This document shows, piece by piece, positions 1-5,630 of a stretch of DNA of 5,651 nucleotides. Both the position numbers and the translations under genes were made by a program. The stretch is taken from contig PMCH01000088.1 in the NCBI GenBank assembly GCA_003154055.1, positions 4,333-9,983 on the forward strand, written 5' to 3'. The notes beneath the pieces were generated by a model. That model saw only the letters and a program-made list of their open reading frames with translations, ran no database searches and was not told the origin of the DNA. Each line of letters begins with the position of its first letter. Positions within the stretch are counted from its first letter, which is position 1. Source of the DNA: Acidobacteriaceae bacterium (GTDB lineage Bacteria > Acidobacteriota > Terriglobia > Terriglobales > Acidobacteriaceae).

Positions 1-10
1 TTCCCACCTT

Positions 11-19
11 TGCTAGAAT
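11..19 (+). promoter_or_regulatory. Candidate extended -10 promoter element for the M50 protease operon
   Basis: The bases TGC-TAGAAT fit an extended -10 box (TGn followed by a hexamer with 5 of 6 matches to TATAAT). A transcript would start about seven bases downstream, near position 26, only about five bases before the ATG at 31, giving a nearly leaderless mRNA. The -35 region lies outside the window, so only half of the promoter can be judged. A 9-bp match at a window edge can easily arise by chance. Confidence 0.3.
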
Positions 20-30
20 CAGAGATTCCT

Positions 31-711
31 ATGTCAGAAAGCTACGCGGAAATCGCATTCCAGATGATCGCGTTTCTGTTCGCCATCAGCGTGCACGAGT
101 CCGCTCACGCGTGGACCGCGTCACGTTGCGGGGATCCGACCGCGCGCATGCTGGGACGGGTGTCGCTGAATCCGATCAAGCATATCGATCCGATCGGGAC
201 GGTGCTTCTACCGCTGGTGGCGGCGATCAGTCACATTCCATTGCTGGGGTGGGCGAAGCCGTGTCCGGTGGACCCGCGGAACTTCAGCAATCCCGTGCGC
301 GACGACATCCTGACGTCGGTGGCCGGGCCGGTGAGCAACTTCATCGTGGCAACCGGGGCGCTGATTCTGCTGTGGATCATCTCCCTGACCTCGATGACCG
401 GACACCTGCTGGTTCATGCGGTGGGCTCAGGGATCGGCGGCCTTTCGGGCTCGATTCTGGATCCGGCTGTTCTCTTGATTTATGAATTGATGATCATCAA
501 CATTGTATTGGCTGTATTCAATCTGATTCCGGTGCCACCTCTGGATGGGAGCCACGTGATCCGGCATTTCATGTCGGGTTCGGTACGCAGTGTCTATGAC
601 AGCATTGGCATCTTCGGCCTGCTCGCCCTGGTGTACCTGGGCGGCAACCTGCTTTCCAGCCTGATCCGGCCCTTCATTATTTTCTATCGGTCCATGATGG
701 TGGCATTCTGA
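31..711 (+). CDS. Site-2 protease family intramembrane zinc metalloprotease (peptidase M50B)
   Basis: This is a 226-residue polytopic membrane protein. The zinc-binding HESAH (HExxH) lies at residues 22-26 inside the first hydrophobic segment. The second family motif, NLIPVPPLDG, is at residues 164-173, with D172 as the expected third zinc ligand. Other conserved features are the SLNPIKHIDPIGT stretch (about 45-57), GWAKP (73-77) and an AGPVSN turn (98-103). Hydrophobic segments lie at roughly 8-21, 55-72, 94-118, 146-168 and 195-218. No PDZ or CBS domain is present, so it belongs to the minimal SpoIVFB/YwhC-like group rather than RseP. Members cleave substrates within the membrane; the substrate here is unknown. 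ATG at 31 is preferred over a TTG at 10, because its N-terminus (MSESYAEIAF) matches the usual family spacing to HExxH and the TTG lies in the candidate promoter. Only a weak AGAGA lies upstream. The stop codon directly abuts the trpS start, suggesting coupling. Confidence 0.93.
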   Translation: MSESYAEIAFQMIAFLFAISVHESAHAWTASRCGDPTARMLGRVSLNPIKHIDPIGTVLLPLVAAISHIPLLGWAKPCPVDPRNFSNPVRDDILTSVAGPVSNFIVATGALILLWIISLTSMTGHLLVHAVGSGIGGLSGSILDPAVLLIYELMIINIVLAVFNLIPVPPLDGSHVIRHFMSGSVRSVYDSIGIFGLLALVYLGGNLLSSLIRPFIIFYRSMMVAF

Positions 712-1755
712 ATGGGTAATCCTTCCAGCAAGAAACGGGTGTTGAGCGGGATGCGCTCGACCGGGAAGCTGCACCTGGGGAACTACGTGGGCGCGCTCGA
801 GAACTGGGTGCGCATGCAAGAGCAGTACGAATGCTTCTTCTTTGTGGCGGACTGGCACGCCCTGACGACGGACTATGCCGACACGTCGCGCATCAAGGAG
901 AACTCGGTTGAGGTGCTGCTGGACTGGCTGGCTGCGGGGCTCGATCCGGAAAAATGTGTGATGTTCATCCAGTCGCACGTGCCGTCACACGCGGAACTGC
1001 ACCTGCTGCTTTCGATGATTACGCCGCTCGGCTGGCTGGAGCGCGTGCCGACCTACAAGGAGCAGCGCGAGAACATCAAGGAAAAAGACCTGGGAACGTA
1101 CGGGTTTCTTGGCTACCCCGTGCTGCAGTCGGCGGACATTTTGATTTACAAGGCTGATTTTGTGCCGGTGGGCGAAGACCAGGTGGCGCACGTCGAGCTG
1201 ACGCGGGAGATTGCGCGGCGGTTTAACGGGTTTTATGCCGGCAAGCGAGCGTACGTTTTCCCGGAACCTCAGTCGCTCTTGACGCCCACACCCAAGCTGC
1301 CCGGAACCGACGGGCGCAAGATGTCGAAATCCTACGGGAACACGATCCTGCTCACTGATCCCGAGCCGACGATCCGGCTGAAGCTCAAGACCATGGTGAC
1401 CGATCCGGCGCGGGTGCGGCGCACCGACCCGGGCAATCCGGACGTTTGTCCGGTGGGAGATTTGCACAAAATATTCAGCGACAAAGAGACGATGGCGAAG
1501 GTGAACGAGGGTTGCCGTTCCGCTGGGATCGGCTGTATCGAGTGCAAGGGGTGGGCCGCCGACGCCCTGGTGAAGATACTGAACCCGATGCAGGAGCGGC
1601 GCAAGAAATACGAGGAGAATCCGCGCCTGGCCTGGGATATCCTTGAGGCAGGCTCGGCACGCGCCCAGAAAATATCGGGCGCAACAATGGATGAGGTCCG
1701 GGATTCGATGGGCATGTCGCTCAATTACGAGCCGCCGCGGGGTTCTTCGAAGTGA
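712..1755 (+). CDS. trpS: Tryptophanyl-tRNA synthetase, four-cysteine (probable iron-sulfur) type
   Basis: This class I aminoacyl-tRNA synthetase (347 residues, EC 6.1.1.2) charges tRNA-Trp with tryptophan in the cytoplasm. The HIGH-type signature is HLGN at residues 21-24. The GEDQ motif of the tryptophan/AMP site is at 154-157, and the KMSKS loop at 203-207. The C-terminal anticodon-binding region carries cysteines 246, 268, 275 and 278, arranged C-x21-C-x6-C-x2-C. This nearly matches the C-x22-C-x6-C-x2-C motif that binds a [4Fe-4S] cluster in Thermotoga maritima TrpRS; the cluster here is inferred. Length is slightly above the usual 325-345. The ATG follows the M50 protease stop directly, with a weak GGTGG about eight bases upstream. 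The 3' end overlaps the scpA start by four bases, so the genes are probably cotranscribed and coupled. Identity as trpS is firm. Confidence 0.98.
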   Translation: MGNPSSKKRVLSGMRSTGKLHLGNYVGALENWVRMQEQYECFFFVADWHALTTDYADTSRIKENSVEVLLDWLAAGLDPEKCVMFIQSHVPSHAELHLLLSMITPLGWLERVPTYKEQRENIKEKDLGTYGFLGYPVLQSADILIYKADFVPVGEDQVAHVELTREIARRFNGFYAGKRAYVFPEPQSLLTPTPKLPGTDGRKMSKSYGNTILLTDPEPTIRLKLKTMVTDPARVRRTDPGNPDVCPVGDLHKIFSDKETMAKVNEGCRSAGIGCIECKGWAADALVKILNPMQERRKKYEENPRLAWDILEAGSARAQKISGATMDEVRDSMGMSLNYEPPRGSSK

Positions 1756-2624
1756 CGGATTTGTCTCAACCGGTAGCGGAGCAAGCGGCGGTTCAGGCTC
1801 CTGCGCCTGGGCCGGGCGCCGCTCCGCCAAAAGCGACGCAGGGCGCGGAAAACGACTTCCCTTTCGCGGTCGCGCTCGGTGAACTCTACGAAGGACCGCT
1901 CGACCTGCTGCTGGACCTGATTCGCAAGCAGGACATCAATATCTACGACATTCCCATCGCAAAGATCACGGCACAGTACCTCATCTATGTGGAGCGAATC
2001 CGCGAGCTGGACGTGAACGTGGCGGCGGAATTCATCTACATGGCCGCGGTGCTGATCCATATCAAGTCGAAGATGCTGCTGCCGCGGGATCCGCTGGCCC
2101 CGGCGGATGCACTGGATGATCCGCGCAGCGAACTGGTCAACCGCCTGCTGGAGCATGAGAAATTCAAGTCGGCGGCGCAGATGCTGATGCAGAAGCAGCA
2201 GATTGAAGATGCGGTGCTCAGCAATCCCGCGCTGCGGGAATTCATGGACGCCGAGGGCACGGAACCTGAGTTGGCGGCCGACGTCATTGACCTGGTCAAG
2301 ACTTTTCAGCAAGTGCTTGATCGCGCGCGGACGCGACCCATCCTGGAAGTGGATGAAGAGACGGTCACGGTGGGGCAGATGATTCAGTACCTGCACCGGC
2401 GGCTATCGTTGGAAGAGCGGCCGGTCCGGCTGAAGCAGATGCTGCGCAACATCCCGTCGCAACAGGCGCTGGTGTGCATGTTCCTGGCATTGCTGGAACT
2501 GGTCCGGTTGCAGGCCATCCAGGTGCGGCAGGACCACGTGTTCGGCGAAGTGCTGGTGCGGAAGCATTCCCACTTCGAGCAGGTGATTACGGAGCAGGCG
2601 GCGGTACGGGATGATTGGAGATGA
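1752..2624 (+). CDS. scpA: Segregation and condensation protein A (kleisin subunit of SMC-ScpAB)
   Basis: ScpA is the kleisin that bridges the SMC heads and, with ScpB, forms the bacterial condensin that organises and segregates the chromosome. The N-terminal SMC-binding domain begins with YEGPLDLLLDLI (residues 46-57) and continues through the INIYDIPIAKITAQYL helix and the segment ending IHIKSKMLLP. The middle is a charged linker. The C-terminal winged helix (about 215-270, containing PVRLKQML and FLALLELVRL) is the region that contacts the SMC head. At 290 residues it is longer than the usual 240-270, mostly because of an Ala/Pro/Gln-rich N-terminal extension of about 35 residues before the conserved domain. 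The start is the GTG of a GTGA overlap with the trpS stop, indicating translational coupling. There is no good internal ATG before the conserved domain. A non-canonical start further in cannot be excluded, so the extension is less certain than the domain. Confidence 0.96.
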   Translation: MTDLSQPVAEQAAVQAPAPGPGAAPPKATQGAENDFPFAVALGELYEGPLDLLLDLIRKQDINIYDIPIAKITAQYLIYVERIRELDVNVAAEFIYMAAVLIHIKSKMLLPRDPLAPADALDDPRSELVNRLLEHEKFKSAAQMLMQKQQIEDAVLSNPALREFMDAEGTEPELAADVIDLVKTFQQVLDRARTRPILEVDEETVTVGQMIQYLHRRLSLEERPVRLKQMLRNIPSQQALVCMFLALLELVRLQAIQVRQDHVFGEVLVRKHSHFEQVITEQAAVRDDWR

Positions 2625-2716
2625 GCAGTACCCAGTACCCAGTAGCCGGTTGTAAATCGAGCTCGCAGGATGACGGCGACTGGACATTTAACTGGCAACT
2701 GGGTACTGGCAACTGA
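2625..2716. repeat. Inverted arrays of a 7-bp repeat forming a long imperfect hairpin between scpA and scpB
   Basis: The left side holds three 7-bp units starting at 2627 (agtaccc, agtaccc, agtagcc). The right side holds four units starting at 2691 (actggca, actgggt, actggca, actgatt) in the opposite sense. The arms 2632-2643 and 2698-2709 are a perfect 12-bp inverted repeat. Extending to 2625-2652 and 2689-2716 gives 22 Watson-Crick pairs plus 2 G-U pairs out of 28, with a 36-base loop. The loop contains the 8-bp palindrome cgagctcg at 2658-2665. The element starts on the base after the scpA stop and ends five bases before the scpB ATG, leaving no recognisable Shine-Dalgarno. It looks like an inserted or expanded intergenic repeat, similar in style to the heptanucleotide repeats known from cyanobacteria. 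Its function is unknown; an effect on scpB translation is inference. Confidence 0.75.
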
Positions 2717-2721
2717 TTCTT

Positions 2722-3447
2722 ATGAGTCTTAAAGCCCAACTCGAAGCGATCGTTTACGCGGCGGAGATGCCGATTACCTTGGACCAGATCATCCAGTTGG
2801 TCAAAGATGGGGTTCTTGCCGAGGGTGCTGCCGACGACAATGAAGTCAAGTCGCGGGTACGCGCGGCACTGGAAGAACTGATCACGGACTTCTCGGGCGC
2901 CGAACACGGCATTGAAGTCCGCCAGGTTGCGGGCGGGTACCGGATGTCCACCAAGCCGGAGCAGCATGACGTAATTCGCGCTTTCGCCAAGGGACTGAAG
3001 CCGCCCATCCGGCTTTCGCTGCCCGCGCTTGAGACGCTGGCCGTGATTGCCTACAAGCAACCGGTCACCGTGCCGGAGATCAGCGAGATCCGCGGCGTGG
3101 ATTCCGGCGGAGTGATTGCGACTTTGCTGGACCGCAAACTCATCACGACCGCGGGAAGAAAGGCAGTGATCGGCCGCCCGATTCTTTATCGGACGAGCAA
3201 GGAATTCCTGCTGCGCTTCGGGCTGAAGGACGTCGGCGAACTGCCCAGCATGGAGGAGTTCGAGAAGTTGGTGGCGGAGTCGTTCCAGAGCGATCTACTG
3301 ATGGAACCGGCTGCCGCCGAGAGCGCACCGGCGGAAGCTGCACAACCCTTGGACACCGTGGAAGCCGCGGTCGTGGACGACGAGGTGACGGCCGAGGTGG
3401 CGGTGGCTGGGGACATTGCGTCGGGGGACAAGAACCCGGCAGCTTGA
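2722..3447 (+). CDS. scpB: Segregation and condensation protein B (winged-helix partner of ScpA)
   Basis: ScpB dimerises and binds the ScpA linker, regulating SMC ATPase activity and chromosome loading. The protein has 241 residues. An N-terminal winged helix (MSLKAQLEAIVYAAEMPITL onward, to about residue 85) is followed by a second one containing YKQPVTVPEISE (from residue 111) and the family signature IRGVDSGG (123-130). The conserved part ends near residue 180 (LPSMEEFEKL). The last 45 or so residues are an Ala/Glu/Val-rich acidic tail that makes the protein longer than the usual 180-210. The ATG is supported by the conserved N-terminus, but the bases before it belong to the heptamer-repeat hairpin and hold no clear ribosome-binding site. 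The gene lies 97 bp after scpA on the same strand, so cotranscription is likely unless the hairpin interferes. Confidence 0.96.
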   Translation: MSLKAQLEAIVYAAEMPITLDQIIQLVKDGVLAEGAADDNEVKSRVRAALEELITDFSGAEHGIEVRQVAGGYRMSTKPEQHDVIRAFAKGLKPPIRLSLPALETLAVIAYKQPVTVPEISEIRGVDSGGVIATLLDRKLITTAGRKAVIGRPILYRTSKEFLLRFGLKDVGELPSMEEFEKLVAESFQSDLLMEPAAAESAPAEAAQPLDTVEAAVVDDEVTAEVAVAGDIASGDKNPAA

Positions 3448-3480
3448 ATTTCGAAATGTTCTGCGGCGTTTAAGGCGCGG

Positions 3481-3582
3481 CCCTCGCATGAGGGGCAGCA
3501 CGAGTCGATGGATGAGGCAGAGTGCCGTCCCTTGCGGGACTACCAAATCTTTCCTCATGCTACCTGGCGCCTACGCGCCGGG
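3481..3582. repeat. Cluster of small hairpins between scpB and rluB, probably an interspersed palindromic repeat
   Basis: This stretch lies in the 216-bp gap 3448-3663, which has no supportable gene. Three small stem-loops follow each other: ccctc/gaggg at 3481-3494, gtccc/gggac with a TTGC loop at 3527-3540, and an 8-bp stem with one G-T pair (cctggcgc/gcgccggg, loop CTAC) at 3563-3582. An 8-bp perfect inverted repeat, gcatgagg at 3486-3493 and cctcatgc at 3553-3560, encloses the middle hairpin, so alternative folds compete. The last stem is followed by a weakly T-rich CTTTCCTGTTT, so it might act as a weak terminator or attenuator after scpB. The layout resembles interspersed palindromic repeats that I recall from acidobacterial genomes; this is recollection, not a search. 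I see no convincing promoter in 3583-3663. Confidence 0.6.
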
Positions 3583-3663
3583 CTTTCCTGTTTCGCCGCG
3601 ACGCGAGTGGACCTCTCGGCAGAGCCACACGGAGTCAAGCACCCTTCTGTTAGTCTGAATCTG

Positions 3664-4557
3664 ATGCCCCCTGAGCGCTTACAAAAAATCATGGCCGCCG
3701 CCGGAGTCGCCTCGCGCCGCAAGGCTGAAGAACTCATCACTTCGGGACGCGTGAAGGTGAACGGACAGGTGGTCACCGAACTGGGCACGAAAGCGGACGC
3801 GGAGCAGGACCACATCCGCGTGGATGGCAAACTGCTGCAGGGGCCAGAGCGCTACACCTATATCGCGCTCAACAAGCCCAAGGGGTATGTCACCACGGTG
3901 AGCGACCCTGAAAAACGGCCGACCGTGATGGACCTGGTGCGCGGGGTCAAAGCGCGCGTGTATCCCGTGGGCCGACTGGACTGGGCGAGCGAAGGGCTGC
4001 TCCTTATGACGAATGACGGAGCGTTGGCCAACGGACTGATGAAAGCGGAATCGCACGTTCCGAAAGTCTATGTGGTGAAGGTTGCCGGGCAGCCCGAAGA
4101 GGGAAAACTCGAAAAGCTGCGCCGGGGAGTTTCGATTGCCGAAAAAGGCGGGCGGCGCATGCGCACGGCTCCGGCAAAAGTCCAACTCATACGGGAAGCG
4201 GATAATCCGTGGCTCGAAGTGACCCTGGTGGAAGGGCGCAACCGCCAGATCCGGAAAATGTTCGAAGAGGTGGGCCACCACGTGGAGAAGATCCGGCGGG
4301 TGAAATTCGGCCCGCTGTCGCTGGATGTGCCGCCCGGGGAATTCCGCAACCTGACATTGAAGGAAGTCGCGCAACTGAAAGCGGCGGCTTCAGGCCCGAA
4401 GACGCCGAAACCGCGCGCACCGAAGCCCAATCGCGAGCACAGAAACCGAGCCGCGACCGCCGCAACTAAAGCAACCGCTAGCGCTTCTCCGCGGCAATCA
4501 TCGGCAAGCGGGCAGCGCCGTACAGGCCGGCGTCGCTTCCCAACAGAGCGCGCGTGA
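3664..4557 (+). CDS. rluB: Ribosomal large-subunit pseudouridine synthase, RluB/RsuA family
   Basis: This enzyme isomerises a specific uridine of rRNA to pseudouridine; RluB of E. coli modifies 23S rRNA position 2605. With ATG at 3664 it has 297 residues. An S4 RNA-binding domain opens the protein (residues 3-60, with RLQKIMAAAGVASRRKAEEL). The catalytic domain carries GRLDWASEGLLLMTNDG, with catalytic Asp at residue 106, and the conserved GRNRQIRKMFE and KIRRVKFGPL blocks further on. The start was chosen because MPPERLQK is the normal N-terminus of the family; an upstream ATG at 3508 would add 52 residues encoded by the repeat region. No Shine-Dalgarno is visible. After the last conserved block (LTLKEVAQLKAAA), the tail is basic and Pro/Ala/Arg-rich, and its last 80 bp lie inside the convergent kinase gene. 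RluB is favoured over RsuA, RluE or RluF because of the linkage to scpB; the modified position is inferred. Confidence 0.9.
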   Translation: MPPERLQKIMAAAGVASRRKAEELITSGRVKVNGQVVTELGTKADAEQDHIRVDGKLLQGPERYTYIALNKPKGYVTTVSDPEKRPTVMDLVRGVKARVYPVGRLDWASEGLLLMTNDGALANGLMKAESHVPKVYVVKVAGQPEEGKLEKLRRGVSIAEKGGRRMRTAPAKVQLIREADNPWLEVTLVEGRNRQIRKMFEEVGHHVEKIRRVKFGPLSLDVPPGEFRNLTLKEVAQLKAAASGPKTPKPRAPKPNREHRNRAATAATKATASASPRQSSASGQRRTGRRRFPTERA

Positions 4558-5509
4558 TGATGGTCTTGCGGCCGGAACCTGGATCCACGTGCGCCGACGC
4601 GCCTCCGCTGGAAGCCAATGGATCGGGCGGGGCGGTGGCGGCATACACCATGCAGCGCTGGCGCAATTCCTCAAAAATGGTTGGCGAGAAGGCATCCCAC
4701 GCGCTCGAAACTCCTCCGCCGATCACGTACATTGGCAGGTTGAGCGAGTTCACCATGCTGGAGAGCACAATCCCCAGGGCGCGCCCTACGCGCCGGTAGA
4801 TGCGGCGCGCATCTTCGTCACCCTGAATGGCCAGGTTGTAAATGGACTTGGCGCTGAATTCAGGATCGGCGTGCGAGGCGCGGGCCAGGGCCGAAGCTGG
4901 ATCGGCAGCAATCGCTTCCCGCGCCATGTGGACCACCGCCGTCGCCGAAGCATACTGCTCCAGACAGCCGCGGTTGCCGCATTTGCAGGGATAGCCCTCG
5001 GGCTCAACCGTGCTATGTCCGAATTCTCCAGCCATACCGTTCATGCCGTGCCAGATCTTGCCGCCCAGGACGAGCCCGCCGCCGACTCCGGTACCGAGCG
5101 TGAGCATTACCATGTCGGCGAAGGCCTTGGCGGCCCCCAGCCATTTCTCGCCAAGGGCGGCTACGTTGGCATCATTTTCGAGGATGACCATCGTGCTCAG
5201 CCGGCGCTCGATTTCCGCGCGCACGGGGTAGTCCGCCCAGCCGGGGAGGTTCGGCGATTCGCGGAGCAGTCCGCTCTCCATGTCGATGATGCCGGGCACG
5301 CCAATGCCGATGCCCAGCAGCGCGGCCGAATTCTTGTACTTTTCGGAGAGGCGCTGAATGGCATCGCACATGTCGTTGAGGACGTGATCGCGCCCCAGCG
5401 ACACCTTGGTGCCCAGCGTAACTTTCTCCACAAGCAGGCCCTGCTCATCCACCGCCGCGATGCGCAGGTTGGTACCGCCTAAGTCCACACCGATCGAGAA
5501 GCTGTTCAT
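4478..5509 (-). CDS. ROK family sugar kinase, probable glucokinase
   Basis: This is a cytoplasmic ATP-dependent hexose kinase (343 residues) of the ROK family, most likely phosphorylating glucose to glucose 6-phosphate. The N-terminal phosphate-binding motif is DLGGTN (residues 9-14). The catalytic Asp is D113 in ENDAN (111-115). The second ATP-site loop GTGVGGG is at 139-145, GEFGH at 161-165 gives the sugar-contacting Glu and the zinc-ligand His165, and CKCGNRGCLE at 175-184 gives the three zinc cysteines (175, 177, 182). There is no N-terminal helix-turn-helix, so it is a kinase and not a ROK repressor. Between about residues 290 and 315 it carries a Pro/Ser/Gly-rich insertion before the conserved LLGSDAGLYGAAR. 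Fructokinase or N-acetylmannosamine kinase activity cannot be excluded, so no symbol is given. The ATG on the minus strand has no strong Shine-Dalgarno. The 3' end converges on rluB with an 80-bp overlap. Confidence 0.94.
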   Translation of the reverse strand: MNSFSIGVDLGGTNLRIAAVDEQGLLVEKVTLGTKVSLGRDHVLNDMCDAIQRLSEKYKNSAALLGIGIGVPGIIDMESGLLRESPNLPGWADYPVRAEIERRLSTMVILENDANVAALGEKWLGAAKAFADMVMLTLGTGVGGGLVLGGKIWHGMNGMAGEFGHSTVEPEGYPCKCGNRGCLEQYASATAVVHMAREAIAADPASALARASHADPEFSAKSIYNLAIQGDEDARRIYRRVGRALGIVLSSMVNSLNLPMYVIGGGVSSAWDAFSPTIFEELRQRCMVYAATAPPDPLASSGGASAHVDPGSGRKTIITRALLGSDAGLYGAARLPMIAAEKR

Positions 5510-5556
5510 AGGAAGAACTCTGCCGCCCTTACAATAGCCGATTTGCCCAACTTTTG

Positions 5557-5585
5557 TTTTTACAGGGCAGGCTTGGATTCGTCAA
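5557..5585 (-). promoter_or_regulatory. Candidate sigma-70-type promoter for the ROK kinase gene
   Basis: Read on the minus strand, TTGACG (5585-5580, 5 of 6 to the -35 consensus) is followed by a 17-base spacer and TAAAAA (5562-5557, 4 of 6 to the -10 consensus). Transcription would begin near 5550, giving a leader of about 40 bases. The -10 is bracketed by a short inverted repeat, tgccc at 5544-5548 and gggca at 5565-5569, which could be an operator half-site pair, but 5-bp arms are common by chance. The surrounding region is clearly more AT-rich than the genes, which supports a regulatory role. Confidence 0.4.
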
Positions 5586-5602
5586 TATTAAATCGTTATA
5601 GT
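5573..5602 (+). promoter_or_regulatory. Candidate divergent promoter at the right edge
   Basis: On the plus strand, TATAGT (5597-5602, 5 of 6 to the -10 consensus) follows an 18-base spacer after TTGGAT (5573-5578, 3 of 6 to the -35 consensus). It overlaps the candidate kinase promoter on the other strand. Just downstream lies the perfect 8-bp palindrome tagcgcta (5602-5609), a possible operator core. A transcript would run toward the possible start codon at 5631. The weak -35 makes this tentative. Confidence 0.25.
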
Positions 5603-5630
5603 AGCGCTATTTTTGACATTTTGGACAGTA

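Noticed and set aside
10..30. TTG at 10 as the start of the M50 protease
   Set aside because: The ATG at 31 gives the usual distance to HExxH, and the TTG falls within the candidate -10 element.
985..1830. 281-codon open frame on the minus strand across trpS and the scpA start
   Set aside because: It is antisense to firm genes and its Arg/His/Pro-rich translation matches no family I recognise.
1725..2396. 223-codon open frame on the minus strand across scpA
   Set aside because: Its translation is His/Arg/Gln-rich with no domain, as expected for the antisense of a GC-rich gene.
2625..2716. CRISPR-like array
   Set aside because: The repeats are 7 bp, contiguous and in inverted blocks, with no spacers and no cas genes nearby.
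3508..3663. Upstream ATG that would lengthen RluB by 52 residues
   Set aside because: The extra residues are encoded by the hairpin repeat and are unlike any RluB N-terminus; MPPERLQK at 3664 is the normal start.
3679..4374. 231-codon open frame on the minus strand across rluB
   Set aside because: It is antisense to conserved S4 and catalytic domains, with no domain of its own.
4450..4495. gccgcg/cgcggc inverted repeat at the rluB-kinase junction as a terminator
   Set aside because: Only six base pairs with a 34-base loop and no T-run on either strand; no convincing terminator is visible for either convergent gene.
4589..5482. 297-codon open frame on the plus strand, antisense to the kinase gene
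   Set aside because: The opposite strand encodes a complete ROK kinase with all motifs; the antisense translation shows no recognisable domain and is a product of GC-rich codon use.
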